Source: Gnetum montanum (lineage: Eukaryota; Streptophyta; Gnetopsida; Gnetales; Gnetaceae). From it: 64,000 nt of DNA. The stretch's first letter is position 1; each line of letters begins with the position of its first letter. The translations under genes and the position numbers were made by a program. Below, in pieces: positions 10,888-22,837 of this stretch. The notes beneath the pieces are model-generated. The model was not told the origin of the DNA. It saw only the letters and a program-made list of their open reading frames with translations, and did no database searches. The stretch spans positions 34,375 to 98,374 of the forward strand of contig MNCI01011056.1 of assembly GCA_015680685.1 (NCBI GenBank), read 5' to 3'.

Positions 10888-11330
10888 GGTTATCGTCCAC
10901 TACGATGTTAAATTGGCATCGACCGTCCGCTACGACGTTAAACTGGCATGCTTTGCACGCGTCTGCCACGACGCTAAACTGGCAAGTGGTTATCGTTTGC
11001 CACGACGTAAAACTGGCAATGTTGTACACGTCCGCCAAGATGAGAAACTGCCACCTTTTGCACGCGTCCGCCACGACGATAAACTGGCACAGGTGAGTAG
11101 CCGTCTGTTGAGACGTAAAACCAGCACAGATCTGTCCCTGGGTCACGACGTAAAACTGACATCCATAGCACGGTCTGCTGAGACCCTAAACCAGCCTGAC
11201 CACCGTCCGCTACGACGAAAAACTAGCACTTCTCGGTCCGCCCAGACTTTAAACTGGGACCATGGTCTACTGGGACTTAAAACTAGTAACAACAGTCTAC
11301 CAGGACTTAAAACTGGGACTCATGCACATC
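10888..11330 (+). repeat. Array of the 22-bp motif, GTC..GAC subtype, about 13 copies
   Basis: Immediately after the integrase stop, units of the form GTCcgctacGACgTTAAACTGG recur every 28-45 bp: GTCCGCTACGAC, GTCTGCCACGAC, GTCCGCCACGAC, GTCTACTGGGAC, GTCTACCAGGAC and others. Many keep the GTC..GAC inverted pair. It has the same orientation as the array at 2749. Homologous arrays follow integrase in E3, E4 and E8. Confidence 0.85.
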
Positions 11331-12353
11331 AAGCGAGCACGATCATCTCAGATACAGGTGCACGGTCAACAGGGTGGGACGCTGAGACAGTTCCAGCGTC
11401 ACCACCCCTCTGGTATCTTACTGATTCCTCGGATAGGCACAGAGGCATCTTACTGATCCCTCGGAGATGCCGCCACTGCATCCGCTGCGGTGGTAGTAGC
11501 TCCGGGAGTTTAGCCTCATTAGCGGGAGCCCCAATGAACTCCTCATTGGTCACGGCTCCACGAGTCTCCACCAATCATCGCCATCGGATGCCGGCCTCGC
11601 AAATTCATCTGGCCGGTTCCTAGTGTGACCAATGAGCTGCACTGCGTCTGATTCCTTTTGGCGAAGATATGCAGGGCTGAATCATCAGGATTGGCGACGT
11701 CGCCCACGTGCTCCGGCTTCGTCTTAACAGTACATTGGCTCTGGTTAACATCCGACAGCATTGGCTCCAAGAACCCCGTCTGTTGCCTATAAGCAATGGC
11801 GTCCTCTGTTTTCTTTTGTGGTTGCAGGCTGCTTAACTTGGAGGATGTCATTCAAAGGTGCATTCATCTGAGCAGCGAAGTACAACAGCATGCTGAAATG
11901 GCTGCTCAAGTTTGCCCACCCACTCAGTTTTGCACATTTCTTCCCGACATGCCTCTACCCTTAATCCTTGTTTCCTTCTTCCCCACCACCCAGTTCCCAT
12001 ACGCAGTGTTCACATATGCAAATCTTCACTTTTCGTACTCACGCTAGCAGAGACATCGCAAAAGTGACACGCAATGCTCCTTTTGCACGCATTCCTGCTA
12101 CAATTTGTAACAGAGATATCTCAGATTGATGCGCTACGCTCGTCTGAAAGCATTCCTGTTAACATAAATAAACACACCATTTGCATCTTCCCCGAACCTG
12201 TTTCCAGTTACACCCTTCTACCCCTCATACTCGCCAGCCAACACCTGAGTAGTCATGGAGGAACGTTGTTCTTGCTTCTACCAATCCGGTGTTTCGTATT
12301 CTTTGTCGACGTTTTTCGGGTAAGCCCTCTAACCGTCAACAAAGAGGCGCCAT
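11331..12353 (+). other. E1 3' spacer and polypurine tract
   Basis: About 1 kb without a convincing gene; the open frames are short and not conserved in E3, E4 or E8. It ends in the polypurine-type sequence ACAAAGAGGCGCCAT at 12339-12353, directly before the LTR. This is the expected plus-strand primer position and is matched in E3, E4 and E8. Confidence 0.7.
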
Positions 12354-12440
12354 TGAAACACCGTGAAAATTACGGGTCGGCCTCAGGCAAAGATTCGTAA
12401 TTTGAGCGAGAATGCGCCTAAAATTTGTCTAAGGACAAGT

Positions 12441-12477
12441 TTACGCTCCATCACGCACGGCAGCGTGATGAGCGTAA
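12441..12477 (+). repeat. U3 hairpin, ~15-bp stem
   Basis: TTACGCT-C-CATCACGC, loop ACGGCA, then GCGTGATG-AGCGTAA: complementary arms with one bulged C. Two related but less perfect inverted repeats follow near 12620-12658 and 12713-12751. The E9 LTR has four tandem copies of this unit. Confidence 0.75.
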
Positions 12478-12976
12478 TAAGCTCCAGGACAGTTAAAGGC
12501 AAAATCTAGAGAAACACGATGGGTTGGTACTTGTTCTCACAGCGCTTAAACAACTGATCTTTACGCGCGTTACGCGGCGATGCGTGCTTGTGCGTAGGTC
12601 AGAATGCAAGTGCGTGCTCATTACGCTTCGTTACGCACCGCTGCATGATGAGCGTAAGTTACACTTTCATTACACTACACCGCGCGTAGCTGCGTGGAGA
12701 GTGTATGTCACATTTACGCTGCGTCATGCACAATTGCGTGATGAGCGTAAAACAAGCTTGAGCGCATTGCTGTTACACCAAGATTGCGCTCATACACGCA
12801 ACACAACGCGAATGAGCACAAACGCAGCCGAGACATGCCTACCATGGACCTGCTCTTTACACGCACAGCACGCAAACGAGCGTGTTGTGCGTAGTCGCAG
12901 TTCGACTTAAAAGAATCGCGTCAACAAGATCCGCGACATTCGGGCCCACATCATCAGGGTTACGTGTGTCGTGGCC

Positions 12977-12984
12977 TATAAATA
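12977..12984 (+). promoter_or_regulatory. TATA box of the E1 LTR promoter
   Basis: GGCCTATAAATACTTC. The CCTATAAATA core is conserved in the LTRs of E2, E3, E4, E5, E7 and E8; E9 has TATAAAATA at 63594. Confidence 0.75.
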
Positions 12985-13799
12985 CTTCGGCTGATACATA
13001 TACAAAGGGAGGTTAGAGATTAAAAGAGGAAAGTGGACAAGTTAACAGAGCACCAGAGCACTTGTCGCTTTCTGTTGGTAGCAAATCAAGAGGAAAAGAG
13101 CATTTTCTAAGCAAGGGAACACTTATCGCCCTGAACAGAGAGACAAGAGCAACCTCTTGGTAATTGCTGCAAACACCATCCTTTAGCAGGAACAAAACAC
13201 AGCACACCTAAGCCATAACAGCAGATCTACTCGAAGCAAAGAAGCAGAACGGGAATTGCAGAGTCGTCTCGCCCAGTTAGGAGGTTCTATCGGTCAAAAG
13301 ATCGACAGACTTCAGAGCTTGACCATTCTTGCACCTAAGCTTTGGCCTACAAGGTAGATCAGACTTCTGTCCAGACAGTTTTCTTGTTGTTTTGTGCTCA
13401 TTTTTGTATCCAGTTATTGGGGGTTTTCTCCCATTGTAACGTAATATACACACAAGCATACATCCGATCCGGCATTGAAACATAGATCTTTGATCTTTGC
13501 GATTTATACGTTTTTCTCCCGATTAGCGTCTTTTCGGCGTTTTGGGGTTATCCTCGCAGCGATTCACCTACGTCGCTTTCCTCCCGTTTTACGATCTCTC
13601 GCACCAAATCACAGCACGCAAAAATCTATAATCATCATCGTTTTTACTGAACCGTAAGTCCCTATCTGATCGACAAGACCGTTCAGGGCACCGCGGATTC
13701 TTTTTTTTCCAGCTTAGCCCTCACGCAGATCCGTGGTAAAAACTGTGTACACGGAATTTTGGTCGGTACTTCCAGCTGCCGACGTTTTCCGTCGTTACA

Positions 13800-15830
13800 A
13801 AAGGCTTAACGGCTCGTAGCATCTATGGCCTGGACAGCGTGGGGGAGACGCCTTCCACCAGAGCCGGTAGCATGACACGGGGGGAGCGTCTCATGGTTGA
13901 GACCATGCCCAAGGAGTTGTAGAAGAAGAGACCACCCCCTGCTAAAGAAAGCTTTTGCATAGAGGAAAGGGAGGGGCAAAGATTGTGGCTCAAGCTACAG
14001 AGAACGTAACCTCCTACTGGTAAATATTTTAAATAGCATTTGTATCATCATTGTTTACTACGTTACATAGTTCTAAGTGTCATGATGTGATATCCTTCTT
14101 CCTTGAGCTAATTTTTTGAGCACATTTTTTCATCAGCCGAAGAGGAAGAAGAAGAAGGTGATGAAGAGGTGTCGACCCTCCAAGTGAGGGTGACAGATGG
14201 TGATGTAGGGGCCTCAATCCTAGAGGGAAGGTTCCCGATCAGGAACAAAGGAGTTCTCGCCCTGACCATTAGAGAGCCTCTCACGAGTGGGAAGATCCCA
14301 CCCATAAATGAAGAGGACATCTGCCAACTTAAGGGGAAGATGCTAGCGCATGTGGAAGCAACTTATACAGATCTAGTGGGACCTTCTAATAAATCTATCA
14401 CTATCACCTTACCTGTGCAGGAGGAAAGGCTGCAACCAGATGCTGGTGAGTTTAGCAAGACATTTGTTTTATTGCATTCCATTTTAGGTTTTTCTCGCAT
14501 TCCATTCTAACAGTCATTTTATGGAGTTGATTATGTAACAGGTGTGACCACTGAGACTAAATGGCCTCTACAAATTCTTGCCGAGTCATGGACCAAAGTT
14601 CCAAAAAAATTCACGTTCATGCAGGGACTTATAGATGACATGATCAAGTGCCTTCAATAGGCCAACCCTGACACAGGTATGTCTTGATACTACGTACTTT
14701 ATTCTTCTATGCTAAAGCTTTTGAATTCATTGATTTTACTAGTTTTTACTATGCCAACACAATTGCTGCATCATGTGTCATTGTAGCTTCACGGCTCAAG
14801 TGGGATTCGACCTAGCCTATAAGATTGGTGTTGTACCTATGCTTTCTCCTGATGTGACTGAGGTGCCTTGTCATGTTTTTAATGAGGCATACAAGTGTGT
14901 TTTGTATTTGGCACGTTCTCTATGGGAATGTAGGCGTGCCAACGAATATTTATGGAAATGAGTTCAAATGGCTGAGCAACGAGAGGTCAAACTGGTTGTT
15001 GATGTGGAAGACCTTAGATCAAAGAATAATTTCCTCATCAATAGAAACCCTGGCATGGATGTGCATAGGGCCATGGACGAATATGCCAGATATTGGACAA
15101 TCTTCCGTTATAATGTCGAATCCACTCACAAGATAGTGGAGTAGTAGATGCAGATGGACTTGCTGGCCCAGAAGTGCGAAGACATGAAGGACATCAGTGC
15201 CAAGGTTTTTGAGTGGGGTTGAGCTCAAAGGAACCACAAACATGTGTATAAACAAGAGAATGAGACCCACTGGAAGCTATATAAGGAAGCCTCCATAGAG
15301 GCCTTCATGTATGAAGCCTTTGTGAATGTAATTGGTCCTTCTGAGGCCTACGCAAAATTTAAAGAGTAGGTTAAGGTCATAGAATCCCTTGACCTAAAAG
15401 TAGAGCTTCTGACAAGGGATACTACAACCGCCTCTCCTTCGTCAGGACCTTTCTTGTGGATGACTATGGAAAGGGAGAGAGTCGCCATGGCAAACGTTGA
15501 GCCTGATGGCAAACATTGGGTGGATCTTACAGTAGAGGAGGTCTGGTGTTGGCTCATGCTCATCTTATAACAAATACCTCTTGAAGCTGATGCAGACCCC
15601 CCAAGTTAGTTTAGTTATGTTATCATGTGAAGACTCTTACATTACATTATAGCTTGCATTTACTGCTTTAACTGATGATTCCACCCCTATGGCATAGGCC
15701 CCAGATGAGGAGGCAAGGCTCATAGTAGGAGGAAGCGGGGAACCGGTAGAAGGCAACACTAGGAGGAAGACATGTAGGGGACTACGATGAAGATGAATGA
15801 AGAAGGTGATGCGAGGAGGAATGACGCATG
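13800..15830 (+). pseudogene. E2 antisense gene, exons 4 (3' part) to 8, decayed
   Basis: Homologous to the E1/E3 antisense gene. Exon 4 tail ends at 14019 (GTAAAT follows). Exon 5 is 14137-14445 (GTGAG follows), with the block GASILEGRFPIRNKG matching GASILEKEAP of E3. Exon 6 is 14542-14676 (GTATGT follows), with FTFMQGLIDDMIKCLQ. Exon 7 runs from 14787, with VPCHVFNEAYKCVLYLARSLWECR, HKHVYKQEN, VNVIGPSEAYAKF and LTVEEVW. A decayed exon 8 follows from about 15653. Several stops interrupt the frames, and E1 removed the exons upstream. The exon borders agree with E1 and E3, which supports the splice model independently. Confidence 0.7.
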
Positions 15831-15849
15831 ACACCTTGGAATTTTCTTT

Positions 15850-16330
15850 TGGGATACTAGAAGTTATAGAATTTTGTAAACATTTACAAAGAATGTCAAC
15901 TGGAAAAAACTCTTCTCTTTTTTTTTGCATGATTTGAAGAGTGTTTGAAAGAGAAATTTGTTTCACGTTAGTTTGCATATCACATAAAGATTTCATGCTT
16001 TCAATTGCTAATTTCAGGTTGGTTCTGTAATTGTGTTTAAAACATCGTAGATTAGGTGAATAAAATGCAGTTGTATTAGTTTTAGGCCATTTCAGGCCAC
16101 AACGTAGCAATGTTAAAGAAATTGTATGTTGTCAATGAAAACAGGTGATGATGCTAGTTTTAGGCCATTTCGGACCGTAGAGATGTTAGAATAATGACAT
16201 GTTATGAAAGTGAATAAGTAGTAATGCTAGTTTTAGGTCGTTTCAGGCCATTGCATGAATGTCAGGAGAAGTGTATGTCATTGGGATGAAAAGGCAACAA
16301 GTGCCTAAGGGATAACAACTAGTTGGAAAG
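15850..16330 (-). repeat. E2 22-bp motif array (3 copies) and spacer
   Basis: On the minus strand, copies with TAAAACTA preceded by paired GGCC-type blocks lie near 16078, 16160 and 16230 (seen on + as TAGTTTTAGGCC-atttc-rGrCC). It sits between the antisense gene 3' end and protease, as in E1 and E3. The rest of the stretch shows nothing else. Confidence 0.7.
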
Positions 16331-16338
16331 CGATGATG

Positions 16339-19298
16339 TCATTCCAAGGCATGCAGCTGACTCTTAATCCATTGTAAATTGAGCAGAGCATAGGGCCGAA
16401 GTAGTTCGTTAAGGTTTTTGTTGGCTTCATCGCCTTTTTCTTGGAAGGGTAGCTCGACCCATGCACTTTCGGTTTGTGGGTTGATTCGCGAGGCCAATCC
16501 TCCCATTGGATGGTTGATGCACTTGTTCTCTGGGCTTATAACCTCCAAACCTTGCTCCGTTTCTACATTGCTGATTACTTGCATCACGGTTTCATCACCA
16601 TGGATCACCACTTCTTTGTCATTGTAAGGCAAGTGGATCTCTTGATGTATAGGTGAGGAGACAACCCTGAGTTGAGTGAACCATGACCTTCCTAGGATTA
16701 TGTTAAAATCAGGCATTTCCTCGACCATGATGAAGGTTGCATTTGTGGGGAATTGATCCCCAGCTATGAAGTTCACATGCACTATTCCTTTCACTAGGAC
16801 ACGCACCCCATTGAAAGATCTTAGGCATTATGTTATGGCGGGTTTAATCTGATTGACCAAACCTAGTTTTTCTACAATAGAGAAGGGGATGATATTTGTC
16901 GTAACCCTGTCATTGACGTGCAGTCTTCGGATTTGAGGTTGATGGACCCGAATTATGATAAAAAGGGGTGTCGTAGTTGCTTGACCCTTTTCGGGGTCTT
17001 TTCTGATAGTGCTATCACTGAAGGTTAGATGAGGCATCATGGGATCTGGCGGTGTGCAGGAGAATACAACTGAACTTATTGTCTCCTCTTCCGCAGGTAG
17101 GTTCTCGTCAACCGAAATCACCATTAACATGCAAGCTAGAGCCTCATGGTGAGCCATAGATGCTATGATGAGATTGTACAAGCTTAGTGTATCTTTTCTT
17201 TTCTTTAGAGCTTTTTTAACTTGAGAGAAAGCATTCAACCAATCTTGGACACCTTCTTGTTTGATGCATTCTTCCTCTTCGACTCGTCCTAGAAGACGAA
17301 CCTCTTGAGGGGGGTTAATTTCAACTTTGGGTTTGGGTTCCTATCGATAGGGTGATATAGGCCACATGGCTATGTCAACCCTTGCTTTTGGTGTGGATGC
17401 AAGGAGTGAGGATGTAGTCTTAGTGACACTCTTGATGGCTCTTTTGTTTGGCGTCTCTCCTGTACTGTGTGCCACTCACCTTGCAAGGCGAGAAGTTTTC
17501 TTGGCTTTGCTATGAGGGGTGCGGGCTTCCATAGGAATTGGTCCCTTAATGACAAACAGAGTCAGGGGTGTCAGCTAGTGAGGTCATGCGGCCCCACCAA
17601 TAGGTGATGCGAAGGGGTGTGTCTGCGGTGGGACTCTTGGAATGAAAGGCAGCAATGAATTTGCATCAACCACTGGTGATCGCGGTGCACCACGATGAGG
17701 TATATGGACCATGAACTGTTTCCTAGGTGGCTTGGGATCACTATCAATGCTGATGACATTGATGATGTAGCTAGCATTATTGGCATTGAGGGGGTGTGTG
17801 TAGACATACATAGACTAGTTTTTCAGACAAATTGGGTTACTTTTGTCTAACACTAGTTTTCTATCATCAATTAGTCTTTGGATGTCATCCTGTAATGACA
17901 AATAGTAATCTATGTTGTGGCACACAATTGGTGGTAATTTCAATATCTGTCTAGTGTGATGCTCTTGGGAATCAGAGGCTCATTACGCAAGGCTAGAGAG
18001 GGGTTCCTAAGGAGCTCACAATAATGTTGATGCCTTGCATTTGCCTCTTCTGACATCTACTTATGTTGGATATACCCATCTACCAGCAATTGCTTCAGAA
18101 GCTCTGAAGGTTTTAAAGGCAATGGAGTGTACTTCGATCGATCTTTACGTTTGAAGTTGGGTTTAGATTGTGCAGGCGTTTCAAGCATAGGCATAGCAAG
18201 TTGCGGTGCATGAGTTGGCCTTGGGACAGGATTAGCCGTTTGTGCAGTTAGTTTCTTATTTTCGCTGCTTTTGCTACCATTGTTGTTTAGTTTGGGTTTA
18301 GCCTCAGCTACTACAATGGCTACAGTGGTCATTGGGGCGTTACCCTTTTCCTTTTTTGTGAAGGTGTTTTTGTATGTGGCATAGGTCGAGTCTCTACTTG
18401 CCTTGGCCACGTCCTGTATGCTTTTAGCTTGGGCAAAGGCCTAACTAAGAGAACAGGGAGTGAGTTAATACAGCTTTGACTTGATGAAGTCATTTACCAC
18501 ACCCTTGAAGATGGCCAACAAGGGGGCTTCCACAATGGGTTTACAGATTTCGTTAAGGGTTGCACTATAACGCTGGATAAATTTTTCCACCAACTCTAAA
18601 GGATCTTACTTTATGACCATCAACTGGTCTAGTGTGGTTTCAAGCCTTAGGTTATATTTAAAGAGTTTCATGAATTGGGTTAACAGCTCTTCCAAAGTTG
18701 AAATGGATGAGCATGGTAACGCATGGTACCAATCCACAGCTTTCCCAACCAAGGACATAGCGAAGTCATGGGTAATTGTCTGCAACCATTACTGTAGCAA
18801 TAGAGACTCAGAACATAAAGTAATGAGATGTGCATTAGGATCTCTTTCCCCATCATATTTCATGAAGTGCGGGATGGACATCCTTGGTGGTAATGTTAAA
18901 GTAGGTATTGTGGGACTGATAAGGTCATCTTGATAAAAATCCATGACCTGGACTGTATCAGCCCCGATAGTCTTGAGGTGTTTTATCTCTTCAGTGAGGG
19001 TCTAGATGAGTTGAAATGCTTGGTCTAGACCTGGCAACGTCATAGGAGACTAAGGGACTATAGAGGCAATCCCCATATGTGGCATGGTGGCGGGTGGCAA
19101 TTTGACCCATTGGCGTTGCCGTTGGGACCACCCTCACTGAAGGTGTTGTTTGTGTTGCCCACCACCCGGTGGGTGGTATTGTTGCATCTGATTCAATGGT
19201 TGTTTGGCACCAGTAGTGCCTTGAGCCATAATGGGAATCTCAATGTTAAAAGGGACCTCTACGTTAAGAATGTTGGCAGCGGTAGTTACAAATGCCAT
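16339..19298 (-). pseudogene. gag: E2 gag-protease, decayed
   Basis: Start taken at the ATG at 19298 (MAFVTTAANILNVEVP). The part after AKQ is shortened relative to E7. The Gag core is recognisable (SSISTLEELLTQF, then LATPYATYKNTF-like linker), with the Lys/Pro-rich linker at 18410-18057 ending RKDRSKYTPLPLKPSELL in one frame, without the -1 shift seen in E1 and E3. Protease segments at 17238-16828 and 16806-16339 include MTTPLFIIIRVHQPQIRRL-like residues, VNDRVTTNIIPF at the active-site position (Gly replaced) and FNIILGRSWF. Many in-frame stops occur. Confidence 0.8.
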
Positions 19299-19439
19299 TC
19301 TCAAGTAAGTAATTACGCAGGTAGCTATAAAGAGAAGAAAATTATGCAGAAAAGAAAAAGGTGCAACGATTATGCAACGGGATGCTGATGGTCAGGAAAA
19401 TCTAAGAACAACAAAAAGAAAGAGGGCTTTATGTTTTGC

Positions 19440-20094
19440 CAGATTCTTGAGGAACCGTCAAGGTGACCAATCTACACTACTCGAGGCATAAACAACCACA
19501 AACGAGTGTCGCGTTTACACCAGTATGCAATAGGGTGTTGAGCGCATGCAAAACTACAGTAAAACTAGAAAGCTAATTAGCTACCGCAAAGGCTTTACAT
19601 CTCGCAGGATCCCCAAGGGATCGTTGAAGCGACTGCTATATACGACACTAGGCGGGGTATGGAATGCATGCAAGACTACCATAAAATGGGTAAGCTAACT
19701 AGCTAGCAAAAGCCCTGAGTCTCACTAGATCCCTGAGGGACTGTCAAAGAAATTGCCCTATACCACAGGGGATGGGTACGGAACCTGCGCAAGACCGTGA
19801 AGTAGGCAAGCTAACTAGCGTATAAGTAGGCCTTATGTCTCATGGGGCTCCAGGGGAACTGTCAAGATGACCACCTTGCACCACGTGCAATGGGGTGTAG
19901 GATGCACGTAATACTACCGTAAACACACTAGTTTTCAAGCAACCAGAGGTTTTGTATTCTATGGGGCTCCCGAGGAACCGTCGAGGTGACTGATCTTCAC
20001 CACATAAAGCATAAACAACCACAGGGGTGTCACATCCATGTTTATGCATATTAGGATGCAAAACACACACAGAACTACTGTGACACATGGAAAA
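19440..20094 (-). repeat. E2 leader repeats, about 5 units of 110-150 bp
   Basis: Units share GGGGCTCC..GAGGAACCGTCaAgGTGAC, a TACACCAC box and GCATGCAAgACTACCGTAAA, for example near 19440, 19610, 19720, 19845 and 19965. One unit is seen in E3 (36930-37080) and E5, and two in E7, between LTR/PBS and gag. No clear primer binding site remains next to the E2 LTR. Confidence 0.7.
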
Positions 20095-21257
20095 GGTACC
20101 AAAAAATGTCGGCGGCTAGAAAACACTGAAAGGTCGACGGACATGATAGTCTTGACCCTGTACCCATGGGAGGGCCGTGTCGGGAATGTGTGCAGATACA
20201 GGTCACCCTAAATGATTTGGTCGATTAGATAGGGACTTACATTGGCGTCTATATAGCCTTTTGCAACGTTATGCATTAAAACAAGAATAAAAATGTGAAA
20301 TGATGGACTGAAGAATAGATAAATAACACAAAATAATGTTTGAGGCCAAGAAAAATGGAGAATAATGTAGGATGCAATAATATTAAGGAAACGGATAAAG
20401 CATAGTTACAGAAATGCACCGATTTGATGTTACAAATTTTCCTTGTCTGAAATCAGGATGACTGATTACGCAGTGTGATGTATTACAGAGGCCTTAGAAG
20501 CAACCTAAATGCGTTAAGCAGACAACTTGGGTATCTAGGTGTGGACTTCATGGTGGATGATGTAGGGTTCTACCAAGGTGATAGAAGAAAAAGAGAATGT
20601 AGAATGAGATGCCAAGCATAAGATAGATGCTATTTGCAATGCTGAATGGGATGCCAACCAGAAGATAGATGCTATTTGCAATGCTGAATGGGAATTTTCC
20701 AATGCTTGCTACTAGGAGAATGTTGGGCTGAAGGAACTCTAGAGAACCAGGGAGTTCGGAATGGCCAAACAATTTGAAAAGAAAATGTCGAGCTTGAAAG
20801 CGGAGCCAAAGGGGGAGTCCCTAGGAACCTTCAAAATCAAAAAAGGGCCTGAGAGTCTCTAATAAGTATCCCAAAGTGTGAAAAAGTAAAATTCCTTTGA
20901 ATTCTACCTATTGAGGTATTTATAGGATTGAGAGCATGCAGGAAGAGCGATTTGGATGCCACGTCCTTTGGATTTCTGTTGACTTGCTTGTGCCACACAT
21001 GCCAACGTGGTCGTTGTACTCATGACCATTGTGAGCGTTGTGACTGTAGACCTGCCACGCTGTCGTCGTGTTGTCAGCACCTAGCGGCACGTGCCTGTGG
21101 TTTGGTGAGACGTCTTGATGTCACACAACCACCCTCATACCTTACTATTTATTGTAGCATAACATGTTTTGCATGGCATGATGTTAATGCCTGTATTGCA
21201 TTTTTGCTACGTTGTGCTACGCTATGCAGCGTAGTGTGGCGTAGCATCTATCCTTAG
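20095..21257 (-). repeat. E2 5' LTR, left piece
   Basis: Shares the AAAATGTCGGCGGC terminal region with other LTR ends, and a GGTATTTATAG box near 20910 (TATA on minus). The LTR is cut at CTTAG (21253-21257) by E3 and resumes at 38694. The E8 LTR reads straight across the equivalent join (CCTTAG-TTGCAAAAAC), confirming the interruption. Confidence 0.85.
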
Positions 21258-22837
21258 TGTAACGACGAAAAATGTCGGCAGCTGGAATACCAAATAAAAT
21301 CCGTGTCCATAGTCTTAAGAATGGATTTGTGCGAGGGCTGTGCTGGAGAAAACGAATCCGCAGTGCCCTGAACGGTCTTGTCGATTAGACAGGGACTTAC
21401 TAAATTAGTAAACCGATGGAGATTATGAATATTTTCATGGCACGATTTGATTCAACGAGTCACAAAATGAGAAAAAAGAAATGTAGATGAATCGTAATAA
21501 TGATAATGTTAACACTGTAAAAGAAATCAGACATGAGAGAAACGCGTGATTTCAAGATCTATGCTTAGACCCAAAAAAATGAATATCTTGTATACCACGT
21601 TACACTGGGTAGACCCTAATTGCCTTGTGTGAAGCAAACACGAAATAACAAGAAAAATGTCTAAGCAGAAGTATAGAATGAAGTCCAATCTACCTCGTAG
21701 GCCAGAGATGGGATGCAAGGAAGGTCAAGTTCTGATGTATATCGATCAACTACTTTTGATCAATAGAGCTCGCAAACCATGCCAGATGATCTCTCGATCT
21801 CTGATCTACCTCTTTTGCCTTGGGTAGTCTCTACTCAGAACTACCAATGATCACCAATGGAGAAAGTTGTTTCTTCGTCAAAGGGCCAATTGCTCCTACT
21901 ACCAATGCTCAAGTAAAATGTTTCCTGTCTCTGTTAGAAGATAGTGCTGCCAAAAGATTGCCAAAATGCTGCTCTCTTTTTCTATCTCTCTCTGTGTCTC
22001 CTTCATGTTCTTTGTGTTGTCCCTTTTTTCTTCGCCAACTGGGATATTTATAGGTTTGACAATATATGGAGAAGGCATGGCTATGATGACCCGTGTTTCA
22101 AACCTTTCAGAAGATTGTTGACTTGACCATCCTTGTGTTGAAATTTGTGACTACGCACAATATGCGCATCTGCATATTGTGCATATGGATGAAAAATGTG
22201 GATCAGGCATGTTTCAGTTGATTTTGGGCTACATTACGCTCGTAAGCATTGCGTCACGTGCAAGAGCATAATAAAGCGCAAAAGTAATGGAATTTAGCTA
22301 CTTTACAGTTGTTCACGCTACTGAGCGTAGTGAAGCATAAACAATGATTAACTTGGCGATGGATTACGCTGACGTACACTACATTGCGTAATGAGCGTAA
22401 GGTGATCAATCTGCAAGAAAGAGAAAAAAGTTGATCTATTGTGCTTCCTTTGGATTCTCTTTGACGCTTTCGAAGCTTGTTATGCTGCCTTGCGTAACAG
22501 AGCGTAAATATTCCCTTGGACAAAAGACTTAGCAGAATACACGAGAGATCGCATATTACGCTTCTTAGGCCTTAGGCTTCACCAAATCTGCTGAAGTAAA
22601 CCACATTCTAATGTCAGACTATGTTACGCTGAGTGTCATTATGCTGTGTTGCATACTATACCATAAAGATGGAAAACATAGTAAGATAGAAAATCTGCAA
22701 AAGGAAATCGAAGTCTTGATGCTACGCGCCTCTTTGCCTTGCTTTACCTTGTTCTTCTTTCTGGAATTCTGTCATGTACTTTTGTCTGAATTGTGAATCT
22801 TCGCCTGAGGCTGACTCAAAATTTTCATGGTGTTTCA
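21258..22837 (-). repeat. E3 3' LTR (1,580 bp)
   Basis: In element orientation it starts TGAAACACCATG after the polypurine tract and ends CGTTACA. TATAAATA lies on the minus strand near 22045-22055 (GATATTTATAGG on +). It carries TTACGCT/AGCGTAA inverted repeats near 22300-22500. Confidence 0.95.

Larger units (their letters stand above)
1..13799 (+). mobile_element. E1: Tat-lineage Ty3/gypsy LTR retrotransposon, 5' end outside window
   Basis: The order on the + strand is gag, protease, 22-bp motif array, antisense gene (on -), RT/RNase H/RNase H/integrase, a second motif array, polypurine tract and 3' LTR. The window opens inside gag, so the 5' LTR, primer site and N-terminal Gag are missing. 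The 3' LTR ends in TTACA at 13799, directly against exon 4 of the antisense gene of the older element E2, so E1 jumped into E2. The target duplication cannot be checked because the left flank is outside. Two RNase H modules place it in the Tat lineage. It has stops and one large RT deletion, so it is not autonomous as assembled. Confidence 0.9.
12354..13799 (+). repeat. E1 3' LTR (1,446 bp)
   Basis: Starts TGAAACACCG after the polypurine tract and ends CGTCGTTACA. The boundaries match the E3 LTR pair, which is fixed by a target duplication. U3 is rich in TACGC/GCGTA hairpins. TATAAATA at 12977-12984 is the probable Pol II core promoter, which puts the RNA start near 13,010. U3 is shared with the E9 LTR start at 62818. 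Confidence 0.9.
13800..21257 (-). mobile_element. E2: older Tat-lineage element, left piece, interrupted by E1 and E3
   Basis: Reading right to left: 5' LTR (20095-21257, continuing at 38694-39271 beyond E3), leader repeats, gag-protease, motif array, then the antisense gene on the + strand until E1 cuts it at 13800. Its pol and 3' LTR lie left of the window. Coding parts have many stops. Its outer LTR edge at 39271 abuts integrase of E4, so E2 had inserted into E4. Confidence 0.85.

Noticed and set aside
12524-12910. 128-codon open frame in the E1 LTR
   Set aside because: It lies in U3 hairpin sequence and is not kept in the E3 or E9 LTRs.
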